A DNA stretch of 64,000 nt, taken from Chloroflexi bacterium HGW-Chloroflexi-6 (GTDB lineage Bacteria; Chloroflexota; Anaerolineae; Anaerolineales; Villigracilaceae). Under the pieces are notes generated by a model that was given only the letters and a program-made list of their open reading frames with translations, was not told where the DNA came from and did not search any database. Within the stretch, counting starts at the first letter, position 1; each line of letters begins with the position of its first letter. Below are positions 7,733-16,624 of the stretch, piece by piece. The DNA is taken from contig PHBU01000012.1 of assembly GCA_002840685.1 (NCBI GenBank), positions 62,001 through 126,000 on the forward strand. The letters run 5' to 3'. The translations under genes were made by a program, and so were the position numbers.

Positions 7733-8794
7733 TTAATCATTCAGTTCTGCCAGAAACTTTTCAGGGTTATGGGCATAAGTATCGCGTGAGATGCGCCCCT
7801 CGGCCAGCGCCAGCAGGGTTTCGGTCAAGAGTTTGTTAACCGGGGTGGGCACGCTCAATTTTTCCCCGGCGCGGACGATTGCCCCGTGCAGGTAAGTTAC
7901 TTCGCTGCGGGTGCGACCGGCGTACAGGTCAATGTGGAAGGATGGCATCTTGGCCCCGCGCCCTGCCCCGGCAGCTTTCGAAAGAAACGGCTTCGAGAGC
8001 CAGGTCGGCAGTTTTGTTGCCAGCGCCAGCAGGCGCACCGGCGTGCCTGGCAGATCGACCACGCCCAGCCCCTGGGCCTTCATCACGGCCAGACACTCGC
8101 GCAATTGCTCAATTTCCAGTTGATACAGGCCGGGGTGGGCGTAAATCTCGGCGGCGGTCATATCCAAAATGGCCGAGGTCGGGTTGGCGAGCAGGTTGGT
8201 CAGTAGTTTCGACCACTTCATCTCGGCGGCGTTGGAGAAAAGCTGGCAATTCAGAAAAGCGCCATCCAGCGCGGCTGCCACCCGGTAGCTCAGTTCGGAC
8301 GATTCGGCCACGCCCATGCCGCGCAGTTTTTCGAGCGTGATCTCGCCTGGCCCGCCGCGCCCAATGGCAGATGTGACCGTGCCGTGGATGACCTTGTCCG
8401 CGCCCAGGGCCTGCGCAATAGCTGGTTCGTTATCCACACCGTTTTGCAGGCACAGAACCGGCGGCAGGGTCTCCCGGAGCGGTTTGAGCGATTCCAGGGC
8501 CGTCAGTGTGTCGAAAGATTTCAGAGCGAAGATGGCAACATCGAAACGGGAGCCAGCGAGGGCCGATTCGAGCGAATCGACGATCTCCACCTCGCGAATC
8601 TCAAACACGGACTGTTCCCCCCGGCGCTTGTCCGCCGATAGATCGAGCTTAAGTCCACGCTGGCGCAAAGTTTCCGCGATTGCGGGCTGTTCCACAAAGG
8701 TCAGCCGGTGCCCCGCGAGGGCCAGCGACCCGCCGATATACGTTCCGATCGCGCCGGCGCCGAAAACCAAAACATTTAGTGGGGAGTTTTGCAC
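7733..8794 (-). CDS. 2-dehydropantoate 2-reductase family protein
   Basis: 353 residues. The N-terminus VLVFGAGAIGTYIGGSLALAG is the Rossmann GxGxxG of ketopantoate reductases. FALKSFDT, LCLQNGVDNE and the KWSKLLTNLLANP region (catalytic Lys and substrate Asn of the family) follow in order. The family reduces ketopantoate with NADPH for pantothenate and CoA, but many paralogues act on other 2-oxo acids, so panE is not assigned. The start is GTG at 8794, 7-8 nt after GGAG. It lies in a minus-strand run with the epimerase upstream and the nucleoside kinase downstream. Confidence 0.85.
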   Translation of the reverse strand: MQNSPLNVLVFGAGAIGTYIGGSLALAGHRLTFVEQPAIAETLRQRGLKLDLSADKRRGEQSVFEIREVEIVDSLESALAGSRFDVAIFALKSFDTLTALESLKPLRETLPPVLCLQNGVDNEPAIAQALGADKVIHGTVTSAIGRGGPGEITLEKLRGMGVAESSELSYRVAAALDGAFLNCQLFSNAAEMKWSKLLTNLLANPTSAILDMTAAEIYAHPGLYQLEIEQLRECLAVMKAQGLGVVDLPGTPVRLLALATKLPTWLSKPFLSKAAGAGRGAKMPSFHIDLYAGRTRSEVTYLHGAIVRAGEKLSVPTPVNKLLTETLLALAEGRISRDTYAHNPEKFLAELND

Positions 8795-8803
8795 AGCAGT
8801 CTC

Positions 8804-9730
8804 CTACTTTTTCAGGCGCGGGTCGCGCTGCAGGGTCAGGCGCAATCCATCTTCGAGCGAAATCGAAGGCCGGTAATTGAGTTTTTTTGCGGCCAGGGTC
8901 AGGTCTGCGCACATACGTGAAACGCCGCCGGGTGTCTTGGGGCTGTAAATTGGCTCGGCAGACGAGCCGGTTACAGCCAGCGCAGCCTTGACCAGATCAC
9001 GCACCGGGGTTTCAACGCCGCTGCCGACATTGATGACCAGGCCATCCATGTTTGGGGCAGTCGAAGCTGCCACCATTGCCGATACGACATCATCAACATA
9101 AACATAATCGCGGGTTTGCGAGCCATCCCCGTGGACAACCAGCGATCCACCGCGTTGGGCCTGGCGCAAAAAGTTTGGCACGACGGGTGGGTGCGAGGGC
9201 GGCAGGTGTTGACCGGGGCCGTAAGCGTTGAAAACCCGCAGGCTGACCGTTTCGATATTCCACAGATCGCCGATGGTGTTGACGTAATACTCGGCCGCCA
9301 GTTTCGAAACCGCATATGGCGAGCGCGGATTGGGAACCATGTTTTCCTTGAGTGGCTGCTCGCCCTGGTCACCGTAAATCGCGCCGGACGAGATCAGCAC
9401 CACCCGCCGCACGCCGACATCGCGCATGGCTTCCATCAGGCTGACGGTCCCCCCGACATTGACGGCGTTATACTCGCGCGGGTAAAGTACCGACTCCTGC
9501 ACGCTGACTCGCGCGGCCAGGTGGTAAACGCAGTCCACATCCTGTAAAAGCGTCCACAATCTGGGGCGGTCGTTGACATCCCCGCGCGTAAAGTGAATAT
9601 CCGGCCCAAGCGAACCTGGCTCGCCGGTTGAAAGATCGTCGATGCCGCGCACCTGGTGGCCTTCGCGGGCCAATTGGTTGGCAAGCGCTGCGCCGAGAAA
9701 ACCGGCTGCGCCGGTAATTAGAAAATTCAT
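8804..9730 (-). CDS. NAD-dependent sugar epimerase/dehydratase (SDR)
   Basis: 308 residues of extended short-chain dehydrogenase. It has NFLITGAAGFLGAALANQLA (TGxxGxxG), IDDLSTG, YHLAARVSVQ, then catalytic YAVSK near residue 148 with SSGAIYG for the Ser. The order and length match UDP-glucose 4-epimerase-like enzymes, which interconvert nucleotide sugars for surface glycans. The precise substrate cannot be read. It is the first gene of the three-gene minus-strand run 9730-6035. Confidence 0.88.
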   Translation of the reverse strand: MNFLITGAAGFLGAALANQLAREGHQVRGIDDLSTGEPGSLGPDIHFTRGDVNDRPRLWTLLQDVDCVYHLAARVSVQESVLYPREYNAVNVGGTVSLMEAMRDVGVRRVVLISSGAIYGDQGEQPLKENMVPNPRSPYAVSKLAAEYYVNTIGDLWNIETVSLRVFNAYGPGQHLPPSHPPVVPNFLRQAQRGGSLVVHGDGSQTRDYVYVDDVVSAMVAASTAPNMDGLVINVGSGVETPVRDLVKAALAVTGSSAEPIYSPKTPGGVSRMCADLTLAAKKLNYRPSISLEDGLRLTLQRDPRLKK

Positions 9731-9969
9731 AAGTGCTTTGTCCCTTTGGTGTTCTTTTGGGCATTATACTGCTTGTTGCTTAAATCTCTAAACAAGATCG
9801 CCTAAAAGCAAGCTCAAAACGATCATATTGTTTTGGATAATCACACAGCACCCGCCAAACAACTATTGCGCGCACTCTCTCAAACCTGCCTGCCCTACCC
9901 GAAATCATCCTTTTTCAGGTAGAATACCGTTTGCATGGATTTTTTAACCCATCCGTGTAAAGAGAGACT
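9731..9969. other. Divergent intergenic region
   Basis: 239 bp between the epimerase (-) and the LysM gene (+). It is AT-rich. No RNA gene or strong palindrome was seen. GTAGAAT near 9920 is the only -10-like element for the LysM gene. Confidence 0.4.
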
Positions 9970-10728
9970 ATGAATAAACCTCCTTCATCCATGATTTCTG
10001 CCTATAAAAAACGCCAGCAAATGGGTCCTTTTGTTGTCGGCATCCTGGCTATTTTGCTGGTTGCCATAGGGCTGGTTGTGCTGGTCATTTGGTTGACCGG
10101 TTCGGGCGCGCCAAAAATGGAATTCAACCTGTTCGCAACCGAGACTCCGACCCCAACCCTGACCTTCACCCCGACCAGCACCAACACTCGCACCAGCACT
10201 CCGACCGAAACCGCAACCCCGACGATAACGTTTACCCCCACTCCTTCGGCGCCGTTCGAGTACACGGTCGAAGACGGCGATTTCCTGTTCTCGATCATTG
10301 AAAAATTCAATCTGGGCGATGACGGGTTAGCATTGCTAATGTTGTTGAACCCCTACGTTCCTGATGAGCCGAATGGAAATGTCGGCATCGACCCTACTAC
10401 GCTAAGCGTTTTTGTCGGACAGAAAATCATCATTCCCAACCCCGGCATGCCTTTACCTACGGCAACCCCTGTGCCGCTTGAGACCCTGCGGCGCGGTGAA
10501 AAGATCACTTACACCGTGCAAGCTGGCGATACGATCGCCGGGATCGCATTCAGGTTCAACTCGACCTCAGCAGATATTCTCAAGGAAAACGGGTTAACTG
10601 AGGCCGACCTGAACCTGATCTACGTGGGACAAATTCTCATAATCCCGGTCAATCTGGTGACGCCGGTCAACACCCTGGCGCCAACGGTAACTTTGGGCCC
10701 CACCATTACGCCGACCATTACACCCTAA
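9970..10728 (+). CDS. Membrane-anchored double LysM protein
   Basis: 252 residues: a short cytosolic N-terminus and one membrane helix (VVGILAILLVAIGLVVLVIW, about 20-40), then a Thr/Pro-rich spacer of about 35 residues made of TPTPT-like units. A first LysM follows (YTVEDGDFLFSIIEKFNLGD, about 96-155, ending VGQKIIIPNP) and a second (YTVQAGDTIAGIAFRFNSTS, ending VGQILIIPVN). LysM domains bind peptidoglycan or chitin-type glycans, so this is probably a cell-wall-facing anchor. The Thr/Pro spacer style recurs in three other secreted proteins of the window. Confidence 0.9.
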   Translation: MNKPPSSMISAYKKRQQMGPFVVGILAILLVAIGLVVLVIWLTGSGAPKMEFNLFATETPTPTLTFTPTSTNTRTSTPTETATPTITFTPTPSAPFEYTVEDGDFLFSIIEKFNLGDDGLALLMLLNPYVPDEPNGNVGIDPTTLSVFVGQKIIIPNPGMPLPTATPVPLETLRRGEKITYTVQAGDTIAGIAFRFNSTSADILKENGLTEADLNLIYVGQILIIPVNLVTPVNTLAPTVTLGPTITPTITP

Positions 10729-10773
10729 ATAAAAGTCTGTTGGAATGCGCCCGAAAGAGACGATTGCCAGCAC

Positions 10774-10802
10774 TGGACAAAATGAACCTTGTCGGGTAGA
10801 AT
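10774..10802 (+). promoter_or_regulatory. Promoter of rpsT
   Basis: TGGACA (10774-10779), 17 bp, TAGAAT (10797-10802), about 45 nt before the start codon. Confidence 0.7.
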
Positions 10803-10845
10803 TCCCGCCCGCTGTGATTGGAAAGATTTTTTCGGAGGAATACCC

Positions 10846-11112
10846 TTGGCTAATATTAAGTCTCAAATCAAACGTAATCGCCAGAACGAAAAACGCCGCC
10901 TGCGCAACCGCGCAGTGCGTGGTACCGCTCGCGCCGCTGTTCGTGACGCTCGCGCTGCCATCCTTGCCGGTGATGCCACCTCGAAGGAAGCCGTTTTGGC
11001 TGCCATCAGCCGCCTCGATAAGGCTGCTGAAAGAGGCGTCATTCACAAGAATAACGCCGCCCGTCGCAAGAGCCGCTTGATGAAAGCGCTCGCGACTGTC
11101 GAAACCAAGTAA
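10846..11112 (+). CDS. rpsT: 30S ribosomal protein S20
   Basis: 88 residues beginning (M)ANIKSQIKRNRQNEKRRLRN, the basic helical bundle of S20, which binds 16S rRNA early in 30S assembly. An in-frame ATG-less extension runs upstream, but the start is set at TTG 10846 because GGAGGA lies 8 nt upstream and the product then begins ANIKSQ at the family's usual length. A TTG start is also common for rpsT elsewhere, where it supports autoregulation. It has its own promoter and a strong terminator. Confidence 0.96.
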   Translation: MANIKSQIKRNRQNEKRRLRNRAVRGTARAAVRDARAAILAGDATSKEAVLAAISRLDKAAERGVIHKNNAARRKSRLMKALATVETK

Positions 11113-11137
11113 TTCTCGGCTTGTGACCTGTGCATCC

Positions 11138-11168
11138 AAGCGGGAGCGCCCCAAGCGCTCCCGCTTTT
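11138..11168 (+). terminator. Terminator after rpsT
   Basis: An 11-bp perfect stem (AAGCGGGAGCG, 11138-11148, with 11156-11166), a 7-nt loop and TTTT. Confidence 0.85.
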
Positions 11169-11211
11169 GTGCGTCTTGTTGCTGGCCGGGCGTAAAACTC
11201 AATAATTATTT

Positions 11212-11227
11212 TGTGATGATTGTCACT
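11212..11227. promoter_or_regulatory. CRP/FNR-family-like site upstream of rubrerythrin
   Basis: TGTGA-TGATTG-TCACT matches the TGTGA-N6-TCACA consensus at 9 of 10 positions. It lies 57 bp before the rubrerythrin ATG, where a CRP/FNR-type activator or repressor could act. No regulator gene of this family is in the window. Confidence 0.5.
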
Positions 11228-11283
11228 AGCGCGGAACAGAGAGTGTGATTTAATGAAAATATACATTCTTAAGGAGCACAATC

Positions 11284-11781
11284 ATGACAAAGACAACTGA
11301 ACATTTAAAAGAAGCATTTGCAGGGGAATCGCAGGCCAACCGGAAATATACGCTTTTTGCCCAAAAGGCTGAAGAAGAAGGTTATCCGAGAATTGCCCGT
11401 CTGTTCCGGGCGGCGGCCCTGGCGGAGGCCATCCATGCTGCCAATCATTTGAAGGCCCTGGCCGGAATTGGCACCACGGAAGAAAACCTGAAAGCAGCCA
11501 TCGCTGGTGAGAGCTACGAAATCATCAGCATGTATCCCGGCATGATCGCCGATGCGGAAGCGGAAGGCCAGAAGAAAGCTCATACCAGTTTCAAGTGGGC
11601 TTATGAAGTTGAAAAAGTGCACGAGGCGCTCTATCGTTATGCCCTCGAGCATCTGGAACCCGGCGCGGAAGCGCCTGAGTTTTACGTCTGCCCGTTCTGC
11701 GGGTATACCCACGAAGGCAAGTTTGAAGGCAAGTGCCCGGTTTGCGGCACGCCGGCCGAGAAGTTTCTAAAAGTCGACTAA
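11284..11781 (+). CDS. Rubrerythrin
   Basis: 165 residues. The N-terminal ferritin-like four-helix domain carries the di-iron ligands (E in AFAGESQANRKY, EAIHAANH, and E/H pairs around VEKVHEALYRYALEH). A C-terminal rubredoxin-like domain with two CxxC knuckles (CPFCGY at about 138 and CPVCG at about 153) binds one iron. Rubrerythrins reduce hydrogen peroxide in the cytosol of anaerobes and microaerophiles. AAGGAG is 8 nt before the ATG. A CRP/FNR-like box upstream suggests redox or oxygen control. Ferritin lies 3 kb downstream on the same strand. Confidence 0.96.
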   Translation: MTKTTEHLKEAFAGESQANRKYTLFAQKAEEEGYPRIARLFRAAALAEAIHAANHLKALAGIGTTEENLKAAIAGESYEIISMYPGMIADAEAEGQKKAHTSFKWAYEVEKVHEALYRYALEHLEPGAEAPEFYVCPFCGYTHEGKFEGKCPVCGTPAEKFLKVD

Positions 11782-11801
11782 AAGCACAGCCAAAAGGTCA
11801 G

Positions 11802-11834
11802 ATAGCGGTGGGTGGTATAATCGCCCATCGCTAT
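11802..11834. promoter_or_regulatory. Inverted repeat enclosing the argS -10 box
   Basis: ATAGCGGTGGG (11802-11812) and CCCATCGCTAT (11824-11834) are inverted repeats with one G/T mismatch. The perfect TATAAT at 11816-11821 sits exactly between them. A dimeric regulator bound here would cover the promoter. Confidence 0.5.
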
Positions 11835-11856
11835 TTTCTTTTGTTAAGGTGGAAGC

Positions 11857-13665
11857 ATGTTTGAGCGTGAACAACAAGTTGTCGAAGAAAAAATAAAAAC
11901 CTATTGCTCGGTCAATGACATTCCACTGGCCGAGTTGAAGTGGATGCCGATCCCGTTCAGCGGAGAGTGGGGCATCAGCACCTCGTTTTTTGCGACCGCC
12001 GCTGCCGAGGCGAAAGCCGGGAAAAGCAAGGGGCTGCCGGTCCCGGCCCGCGCGCAGGAAATGGCCGAAGCGGTTTTGGCTGCCCTGGGCGTGCAGTCTG
12101 GCATCAGCCACGGCGAGGCTGTCAAAGGGTATTTGAATCTGTATTTTTCAACAGCGGAGTATGCGCGCCGGGTGGTGGATACGGTGCTGACGGACGGTGA
12201 AAAGTTCGGGGCCGGACATCCCAAAAATGAACGCGTGATGGTCGAATACGCCCAGCCAAACACCCACCACTCTTTCCACATCGGGCATTACCGCAATACG
12301 ATTTTGGGCGAGGCCCTGGCGCGGATCGTGCAGTTCGCCGGGTTTGAAACCATCCGCGCTTCGTACCCCGGCGATCTGGGGCTGGGTGTGATCACGGTGC
12401 TGTGGGCTTACAACAAGTTTTATCGCGGACAGGAACCGAGTGATATTCATGAGCGCGGACAATGGCTTTTGAAGATTTACGCTGAAGCCACCAACCTGCT
12501 CTCGGAAAAAGAAAACCAGACGCCTGAAGAAAAAGCCCAGCGCGAGGCTTATGAAGCTGAACGGCGCGAGATGTACCGCAAATGGGATGCAGGCGACCCG
12601 GCTGTGCGCCAGCTCTGGCTGGAAACGCGCGAGTGGAGCATGGAAGAGCTGCGCGACATCCTGGCGATGATGGATGTTAATATCGATGTCTGGTTCTATG
12701 AGAGCGAAGTGGATGAGCCCTCAAAGAAGATCGTCGATGAGCTGATTGCGCGCGGCATCGCTGACGACGAGCGCCCGAGCGGCCCGGTCATTGTCAAGAT
12801 CGACGAAAAGTTGGGGCTGACCAAGGAAAAATATCGAGTAGCAGTCATCTTGCGCTCGGATGGCACTTCTTTGTACCTGACCAAGGATCTGGCCCTGGCG
12901 CGGGATAAATTCGAGAAATTCCAGGCGGACCGTTCGGTATACGTAGTCGACAACCGCCAGAGCCTGCATTTTCAGCAGGCTTTCAAGATTTTGGAACTGT
13001 GGGGCTTTAAGCAGGCTGAGAAGTGCTACCACCTGGCTTATGGCTTTGTCAGCCTGCCCGAAGGAGCCATGTCGGCCCGGCGCGGACGGGTGGTGCTGTT
13101 CAAGGAAGTCTATGATGAGGCCATCCAGCGCGTGCTGACTGTGATCGCTGAGAAAAACCCGTGCATGCCCGAAAGCGAACGTCAGGGTGTGGCGAAGAAG
13201 ATCGGCATGGGCGCGCTGGCTTATTCGATGCTCTCGGTCGATAATAACAAGGATATGGTTTTCGATATCAACGAGGCACTCAGCTTTGACGGACGCACCG
13301 GACCGTATATCCAGAATGCGATCGTGCGGGCCAATTCGATCTTGCGAAAATCCAAAGTCGAAGGTCAAATGTCATCTTCGATGTTTGACTATGCTCTGGC
13401 AACCCACGAAATCGAATTGATCGAGCAGATGTCCCGTTTCCCGGGCGTTGTCCAGCAGGCGGCCAATGAGTACCGCCCATTGCTGGTGGCGACTTATGTC
13501 TATGATCTGGCAAACGCCTTCCATAGTTTTTACCATGCCGTGCCGGTTTTACAGGCCGAAAATGAAACGATCGTTGCCGCCCGGCTGAGGCTGGTGGCGG
13601 CGGCCAGGCAGGCGCTGACCAATGCGCTGCGCCTGTTGGCGATCAACGCACCAGAAGTGATGTAA
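11857..13665 (+). CDS. argS: Arginine--tRNA ligase
   Basis: 602 residues of class I synthetase. The N-terminal Add-1-like domain is followed by the HIGH motif as HHSFHIGHYRN (about residue 140). The KMSKS equivalent appears as GAMSARRGRVV (about 405), the usual degenerate form in ArgRS, and the C-terminal DALR anticodon-binding domain ends ...RLLAINAPEVM. It charges tRNA-Arg with arginine in the cytosol. AAGGTGG precedes the ATG. It has its own TATAAT box and a hairpin terminator. Confidence 0.96.
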   Translation: MFEREQQVVEEKIKTYCSVNDIPLAELKWMPIPFSGEWGISTSFFATAAAEAKAGKSKGLPVPARAQEMAEAVLAALGVQSGISHGEAVKGYLNLYFSTAEYARRVVDTVLTDGEKFGAGHPKNERVMVEYAQPNTHHSFHIGHYRNTILGEALARIVQFAGFETIRASYPGDLGLGVITVLWAYNKFYRGQEPSDIHERGQWLLKIYAEATNLLSEKENQTPEEKAQREAYEAERREMYRKWDAGDPAVRQLWLETREWSMEELRDILAMMDVNIDVWFYESEVDEPSKKIVDELIARGIADDERPSGPVIVKIDEKLGLTKEKYRVAVILRSDGTSLYLTKDLALARDKFEKFQADRSVYVVDNRQSLHFQQAFKILELWGFKQAEKCYHLAYGFVSLPEGAMSARRGRVVLFKEVYDEAIQRVLTVIAEKNPCMPESERQGVAKKIGMGALAYSMLSVDNNKDMVFDINEALSFDGRTGPYIQNAIVRANSILRKSKVEGQMSSSMFDYALATHEIELIEQMSRFPGVVQQAANEYRPLLVATYVYDLANAFHSFYHAVPVLQAENETIVAARLRLVAAARQALTNALRLLAINAPEVM

Positions 13666-13670
13666 AACCA

Positions 13671-13709
13671 AAAAGTGGAAAGTTGGCAAAATTGCCACTT
13701 TCCACTTTT
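13671..13709 (+). terminator. Terminator after argS
   Basis: A long stem AAAAGTGGAAAG/CTTTCCACTTTT continuing into TGGCAA/TTGCCA with a single bulged T. The outer A/T runs would allow termination from either direction. Confidence 0.8.
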
Positions 13710-13753
13710 GATTTAAGGGGGGATAATTTAATAAACCAGTGAAAGGAGAATTC

Positions 13754-14443
13754 ATGTCGAATATATTAACCTGGTACGGTCACGCCACGCTTGGCCTGAA
13801 AACCGGTGATTTTAGCCTGCTGATTGATCCGTTTTTCAGCGGAAATCCAGCTAGCCCGGTGCGCGCAGATGACGTCGCGGCAGATTTCATTTTGATCACA
13901 CATGGCCATGGCGACCATGTTGGCGATTCGGTGGCGATCGCCAAGCGCAGCCGGGCGACAGTTATTGCCAATTTTGAGATCTGCAACTGGCTGTCGAAAC
14001 AGGGCGTTGAGAAAACGCACGGCCAGCACCTGGGCGGCGGATTCATGCACTCGTTTGGTTATCTGAAGTTGACCCTGGCCCTGCACGGCTCATCGATGCC
14101 TGACGGTTCCTATGGCGGCAACCCGGCCGGTTTCCTGTTGACCACCAATGATGCCAGAAAAATCTATTTTGCAGGGGATACCGGCTTGTTCGGCGATATG
14201 AAACTGATCGGCGAGGAAGGTCTCGATTTGGCGGTCATCCCGATCGGCGACAACTTCACCATGGGGCCGGATGATGCCCTGCGCGCTGTCAAATTTCTCA
14301 CGCCGAAAGTTGTCATCCCTATTCACTTTGGCACCTGGGGATTGATCGAGCAGAACGCGGCGGAATGGGCTGCCCGGGTCGAGGAGGAAGCCGGGGCGAA
14401 AGTGGTGGTGCTGCAGTCGGGCCAAACCTGGACTTTGGCCTGA
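13754..14443 (+). CDS. Metal-dependent hydrolase, UPF0173 type (metallo-beta-lactamase fold)
   Basis: 229 residues. WYGHATLGL and ILITHGHGDHVGD (HxHxDH, about residues 48-58) bind the two metals, and FAGDTGLFGDM supplies the bridging Asp. VIPIHFGTWGLIEQN carries the last His. These features and the length match the UPF0173 branch (YtkL-like) of the metallo-beta-lactamase superfamily, whose substrate is not established. ATG 13754 is chosen over GTG 13739 because AAGGAG lies between them, 6 nt before the ATG. It is probably a single-gene unit. Confidence 0.9.
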   Translation: MSNILTWYGHATLGLKTGDFSLLIDPFFSGNPASPVRADDVAADFILITHGHGDHVGDSVAIAKRSRATVIANFEICNWLSKQGVEKTHGQHLGGGFMHSFGYLKLTLALHGSSMPDGSYGGNPAGFLLTTNDARKIYFAGDTGLFGDMKLIGEEGLDLAVIPIGDNFTMGPDDALRAVKFLTPKVVIPIHFGTWGLIEQNAAEWAARVEEEAGAKVVVLQSGQTWTLA

Positions 14444-14540
14444 ATCCCGTTCCGAAACGGCAACCCAGGCTGAGGGGAGTCCGCTCGCGCTTCTGTCCCA
14501 GATTTGACGATTGTCTTATCAATCGTTAACATAATCCCTG

Positions 14541-14546
14541 TATAAT
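14541..14546 (+). promoter_or_regulatory. -10 box of the ferritin gene
   Basis: TATAAT 38 nt before the ferritin ATG, with ACAGGAGGAAAAC as ribosome site. CATAAT at 14530 is a second candidate. No Fur-type box is obvious. Confidence 0.5.
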
Positions 14547-14584
14547 TCACCTGTATCCATTAGATATTTCCACAGGAGGAAAAC

Positions 14585-15079
14585 ATGATCTCTAAAGCAA
14601 TGCAAGACGCATTCAACGAGCAAATTAACAAAGAGATGTTCTCGTCATATCTCTATCTTTCAATGGCTGCCTATTTTGAAAGCGACAACCTGCCCGGTTT
14701 TGGGAATTGGCTGCGTATTCAGGCTGCCGAAGAAAACGCCCACGCCATGAAGTTCTATAACCACCTGCTGGAACGCGGCGGCAAGGTGGAACTGAAGGCG
14801 ATCGCTGCCCCGAAGGCCGGTTGGGCTTCAGCGATGGAAGCTGTCAGTGAAGTTTTAACGCATGAACAGCAGGTTACCAAATCGATCCATGATCTGTACG
14901 AAGTGGCCCTCAAGGAAAAAGATTATGCCGCCCAGGTGCTGCTGCACTGGTTTATCGCGGAACAGGTTGAAGAAGAAGCCAATGCCAGCGCCATTCTGGA
15001 CAGCATGAAGCGTATCGAAGCTCATGACACTGCGGTTTTGATGCTCGACCACCGGCTTGCCAAACGCAAGGAAGATTAA
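14585..15079 (+). CDS. Ferritin (non-haem, bacterial)
   Basis: 164 residues, one ferritin four-helix bundle. It starts [20 protein letters not shown] with [14 protein letters not shown], and the ferroxidase ligands lie in [14 protein letters not shown] (E, E, H) and the E/E pair of [11 protein letters not shown]. These proteins form 24-subunit shells that oxidise and store iron. A strong AGGAGG is 6 nt before the ATG and a terminator follows. Together with rubrerythrin it suggests active iron and peroxide management. Confidence 0.95.
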   Translation: MISKAMQDAFNEQINKEMFSSYLYLSMAAYFESDNLPGFGNWLRIQAAEENAHAMKFYNHLLERGGKVELKAIAAPKAGWASAMEAVSEVLTHEQQVTKSIHDLYEVALKEKDYAAQVLLHWFIAEQVEEEANASAILDSMKRIEAHDTAVLMLDHRLAKRKED

Positions 15080-15095
15080 AAGGTTAATGTTTTTT

Positions 15096-15125
15096 AGGGC
15101 GGCCCATACGGGTCGCCCTTTTTTG
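15096..15125 (+). terminator. Terminator after ferritin
   Basis: A 10-bp stem AGGGCGGCCC (15096-15105) with 15110-15119, one G/T pair, loop ATAC and a six-T tail. Confidence 0.85.
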
Positions 15126-15136
15126 TTTGGATGTCG

Positions 15137-15142
15137 TATAAT
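15137..15142 (+). promoter_or_regulatory. -10 box of the metallophosphoesterase gene
   Basis: TATAAT 31 nt before the ATG at 15174; AGGAGGCG is the ribosome site. No clear -35. Confidence 0.45.
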
Positions 15143-15173
15143 ATTTTTAACATTTTATTGACAGGAGGCGCAT

Positions 15174-16538
15174 ATGCTCGTAATCATCAGCGATTTACAT
15201 TTAGGGGATGGCACTTGTGGCAAATCCATTTCGCCCAGCGCCTTTCACCTGTTTGGCGGTCGTTTGCGCGAACTGGCCTATCAGGCTTCCTGGCGTCAGG
15301 ATAATACTTACCGGCCTATCGAAAGCATTGACCTGGTTTTATTGGGCGATATTCTTGACCCCCAGCATTCGACTCTTTGGCTTGATACCCAGCCAGGTGA
15401 CCCGGATTACACCCGTCCGTGGACCGATTTCCGCGCGCCAAAATATGCTGAAAAGCTGCTTGAAGTGACTCGCGGCATCCTTAAGCATAATGCCGAAGGA
15501 TTGGGCGTTTTTCGTGATATTGCTGAAGACAACATGGTTTATGTGCAGCCTGCGTTGCAAGGCAAACCCGATTTTGTTAGCAGCGAGCGCGTTTACCCGG
15601 TGGTTCATATTCACTATATGGTCGGCAACCACGATTGGCACTATCACTTGCCTGGCCCGGCCTTTGACAAGATCCGCGAGGAAATTATTGAGGCGCTTGG
15701 GCTGAGCAACCCGGTAGACAACTTCCCGTGGGAATTGGAAGAACTCGAGCCGCTCGAGGAGCTTTTTGCAACTTACCAGGCCTATGGCAGGCACGGCGAC
15801 TTGTACGATAAATTTAATTATGACGCGCTCCGCGGGCGAAATTCTGCAACTCTGGGCGATGTTTTTGCCATGGAAATGCTTAACCGCTATCCGCTGGAAG
15901 TGGATAAACAGTTTGGCAATGAGCTTTCACCGGCGCTGGTTTCAAGCCTGCGCAAACTGACCAATATCCGCCCGGCGCTGGCTACCCCGCTCTGGATCAG
16001 CGGGCAGATCAAACAGCATGCCCGCAACCACGCCATGGAAACCCAGCTTAAGAAGATTTGGGACGATATGGGGCAGCAATTTCTCGGCCTCGATTTTGTG
16101 CGCCAGGCTGATCGGGCCTTCCAATTTGACGCGGTGGATGCCCTGGAACTGGTTCTCAATATTTCGAAACGGACTTCGTTCAAGCGGATTAACGATGTGG
16201 TTGTCTGGGTGCGCCAAAAAATGTGGGGCGGTCAGATTTCTTATACCAAATACGCCCTGGAAGAGCCCGTCTTCCAAAAGGGCGCTGCTCGTTTTGTCGC
16301 CTACGGGCACACCCATCATCATGAAGTTGTCCCGCTCGATAGCGACGGTATTCCGCCGACAACCGCCTACCAGATTTACATGAACGCGGGCAGCTGGCAT
16401 TCATACTATACCCTGACGGCCAAAAACCCAAAAGATCAGAAGTTTGTGCCTTACCAGATCCTCTCCTACCTGGTTTTCTATCGTGATGACCAGCGCGGAG
16501 GCCGCCATTTCGAGGCCTGGTCCGGAGCATTTGCATAA
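15174..16538 (+). CDS. Calcineurin-like metallophosphoesterase
   Basis: 454 residues. The five metal-binding blocks are visible: ISDLHLGDG at residue 6, LLGDILDP at about 60, MVGNHDWHYH at about 147 (GNHD), and YGHTHHHE near 380 (GHxH). The core is interrupted by a long helical insert of about 200 residues between GNHD and GHTH, longer than in simple phosphodiesterases. Family members hydrolyse phosphoesters; the substrate here is unknown. There is no signal peptide, so it should be cytosolic. It is bounded by terminators on both sides. Confidence 0.85.
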   Translation: MLVIISDLHLGDGTCGKSISPSAFHLFGGRLRELAYQASWRQDNTYRPIESIDLVLLGDILDPQHSTLWLDTQPGDPDYTRPWTDFRAPKYAEKLLEVTRGILKHNAEGLGVFRDIAEDNMVYVQPALQGKPDFVSSERVYPVVHIHYMVGNHDWHYHLPGPAFDKIREEIIEALGLSNPVDNFPWELEELEPLEELFATYQAYGRHGDLYDKFNYDALRGRNSATLGDVFAMEMLNRYPLEVDKQFGNELSPALVSSLRKLTNIRPALATPLWISGQIKQHARNHAMETQLKKIWDDMGQQFLGLDFVRQADRAFQFDAVDALELVLNISKRTSFKRINDVVVWVRQKMWGGQISYTKYALEEPVFQKGAARFVAYGHTHHHEVVPLDSDGIPPTTAYQIYMNAGSWHSYYTLTAKNPKDQKFVPYQILSYLVFYRDDQRGGRHFEAWSGAFA

Positions 16539-16569
16539 AAGCTGTTGAAGAAACCTTGTACAGAATCAT

Positions 16570-16600
16570 AGAGACGCAGAGCAAAAATCTCTGCGTCTCT
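16570..16600 (+). terminator. Terminator after the metallophosphoesterase
   Basis: A 12-bp perfect stem AGAGACGCAGAG with 16589-16600, a 7-nt loop and a short T-rich tail. It may serve the convergent kinase gene as well. Confidence 0.75.
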
Positions 16601-16624
16601 TCGTTTGAAAATTAAAAGCCGGGG

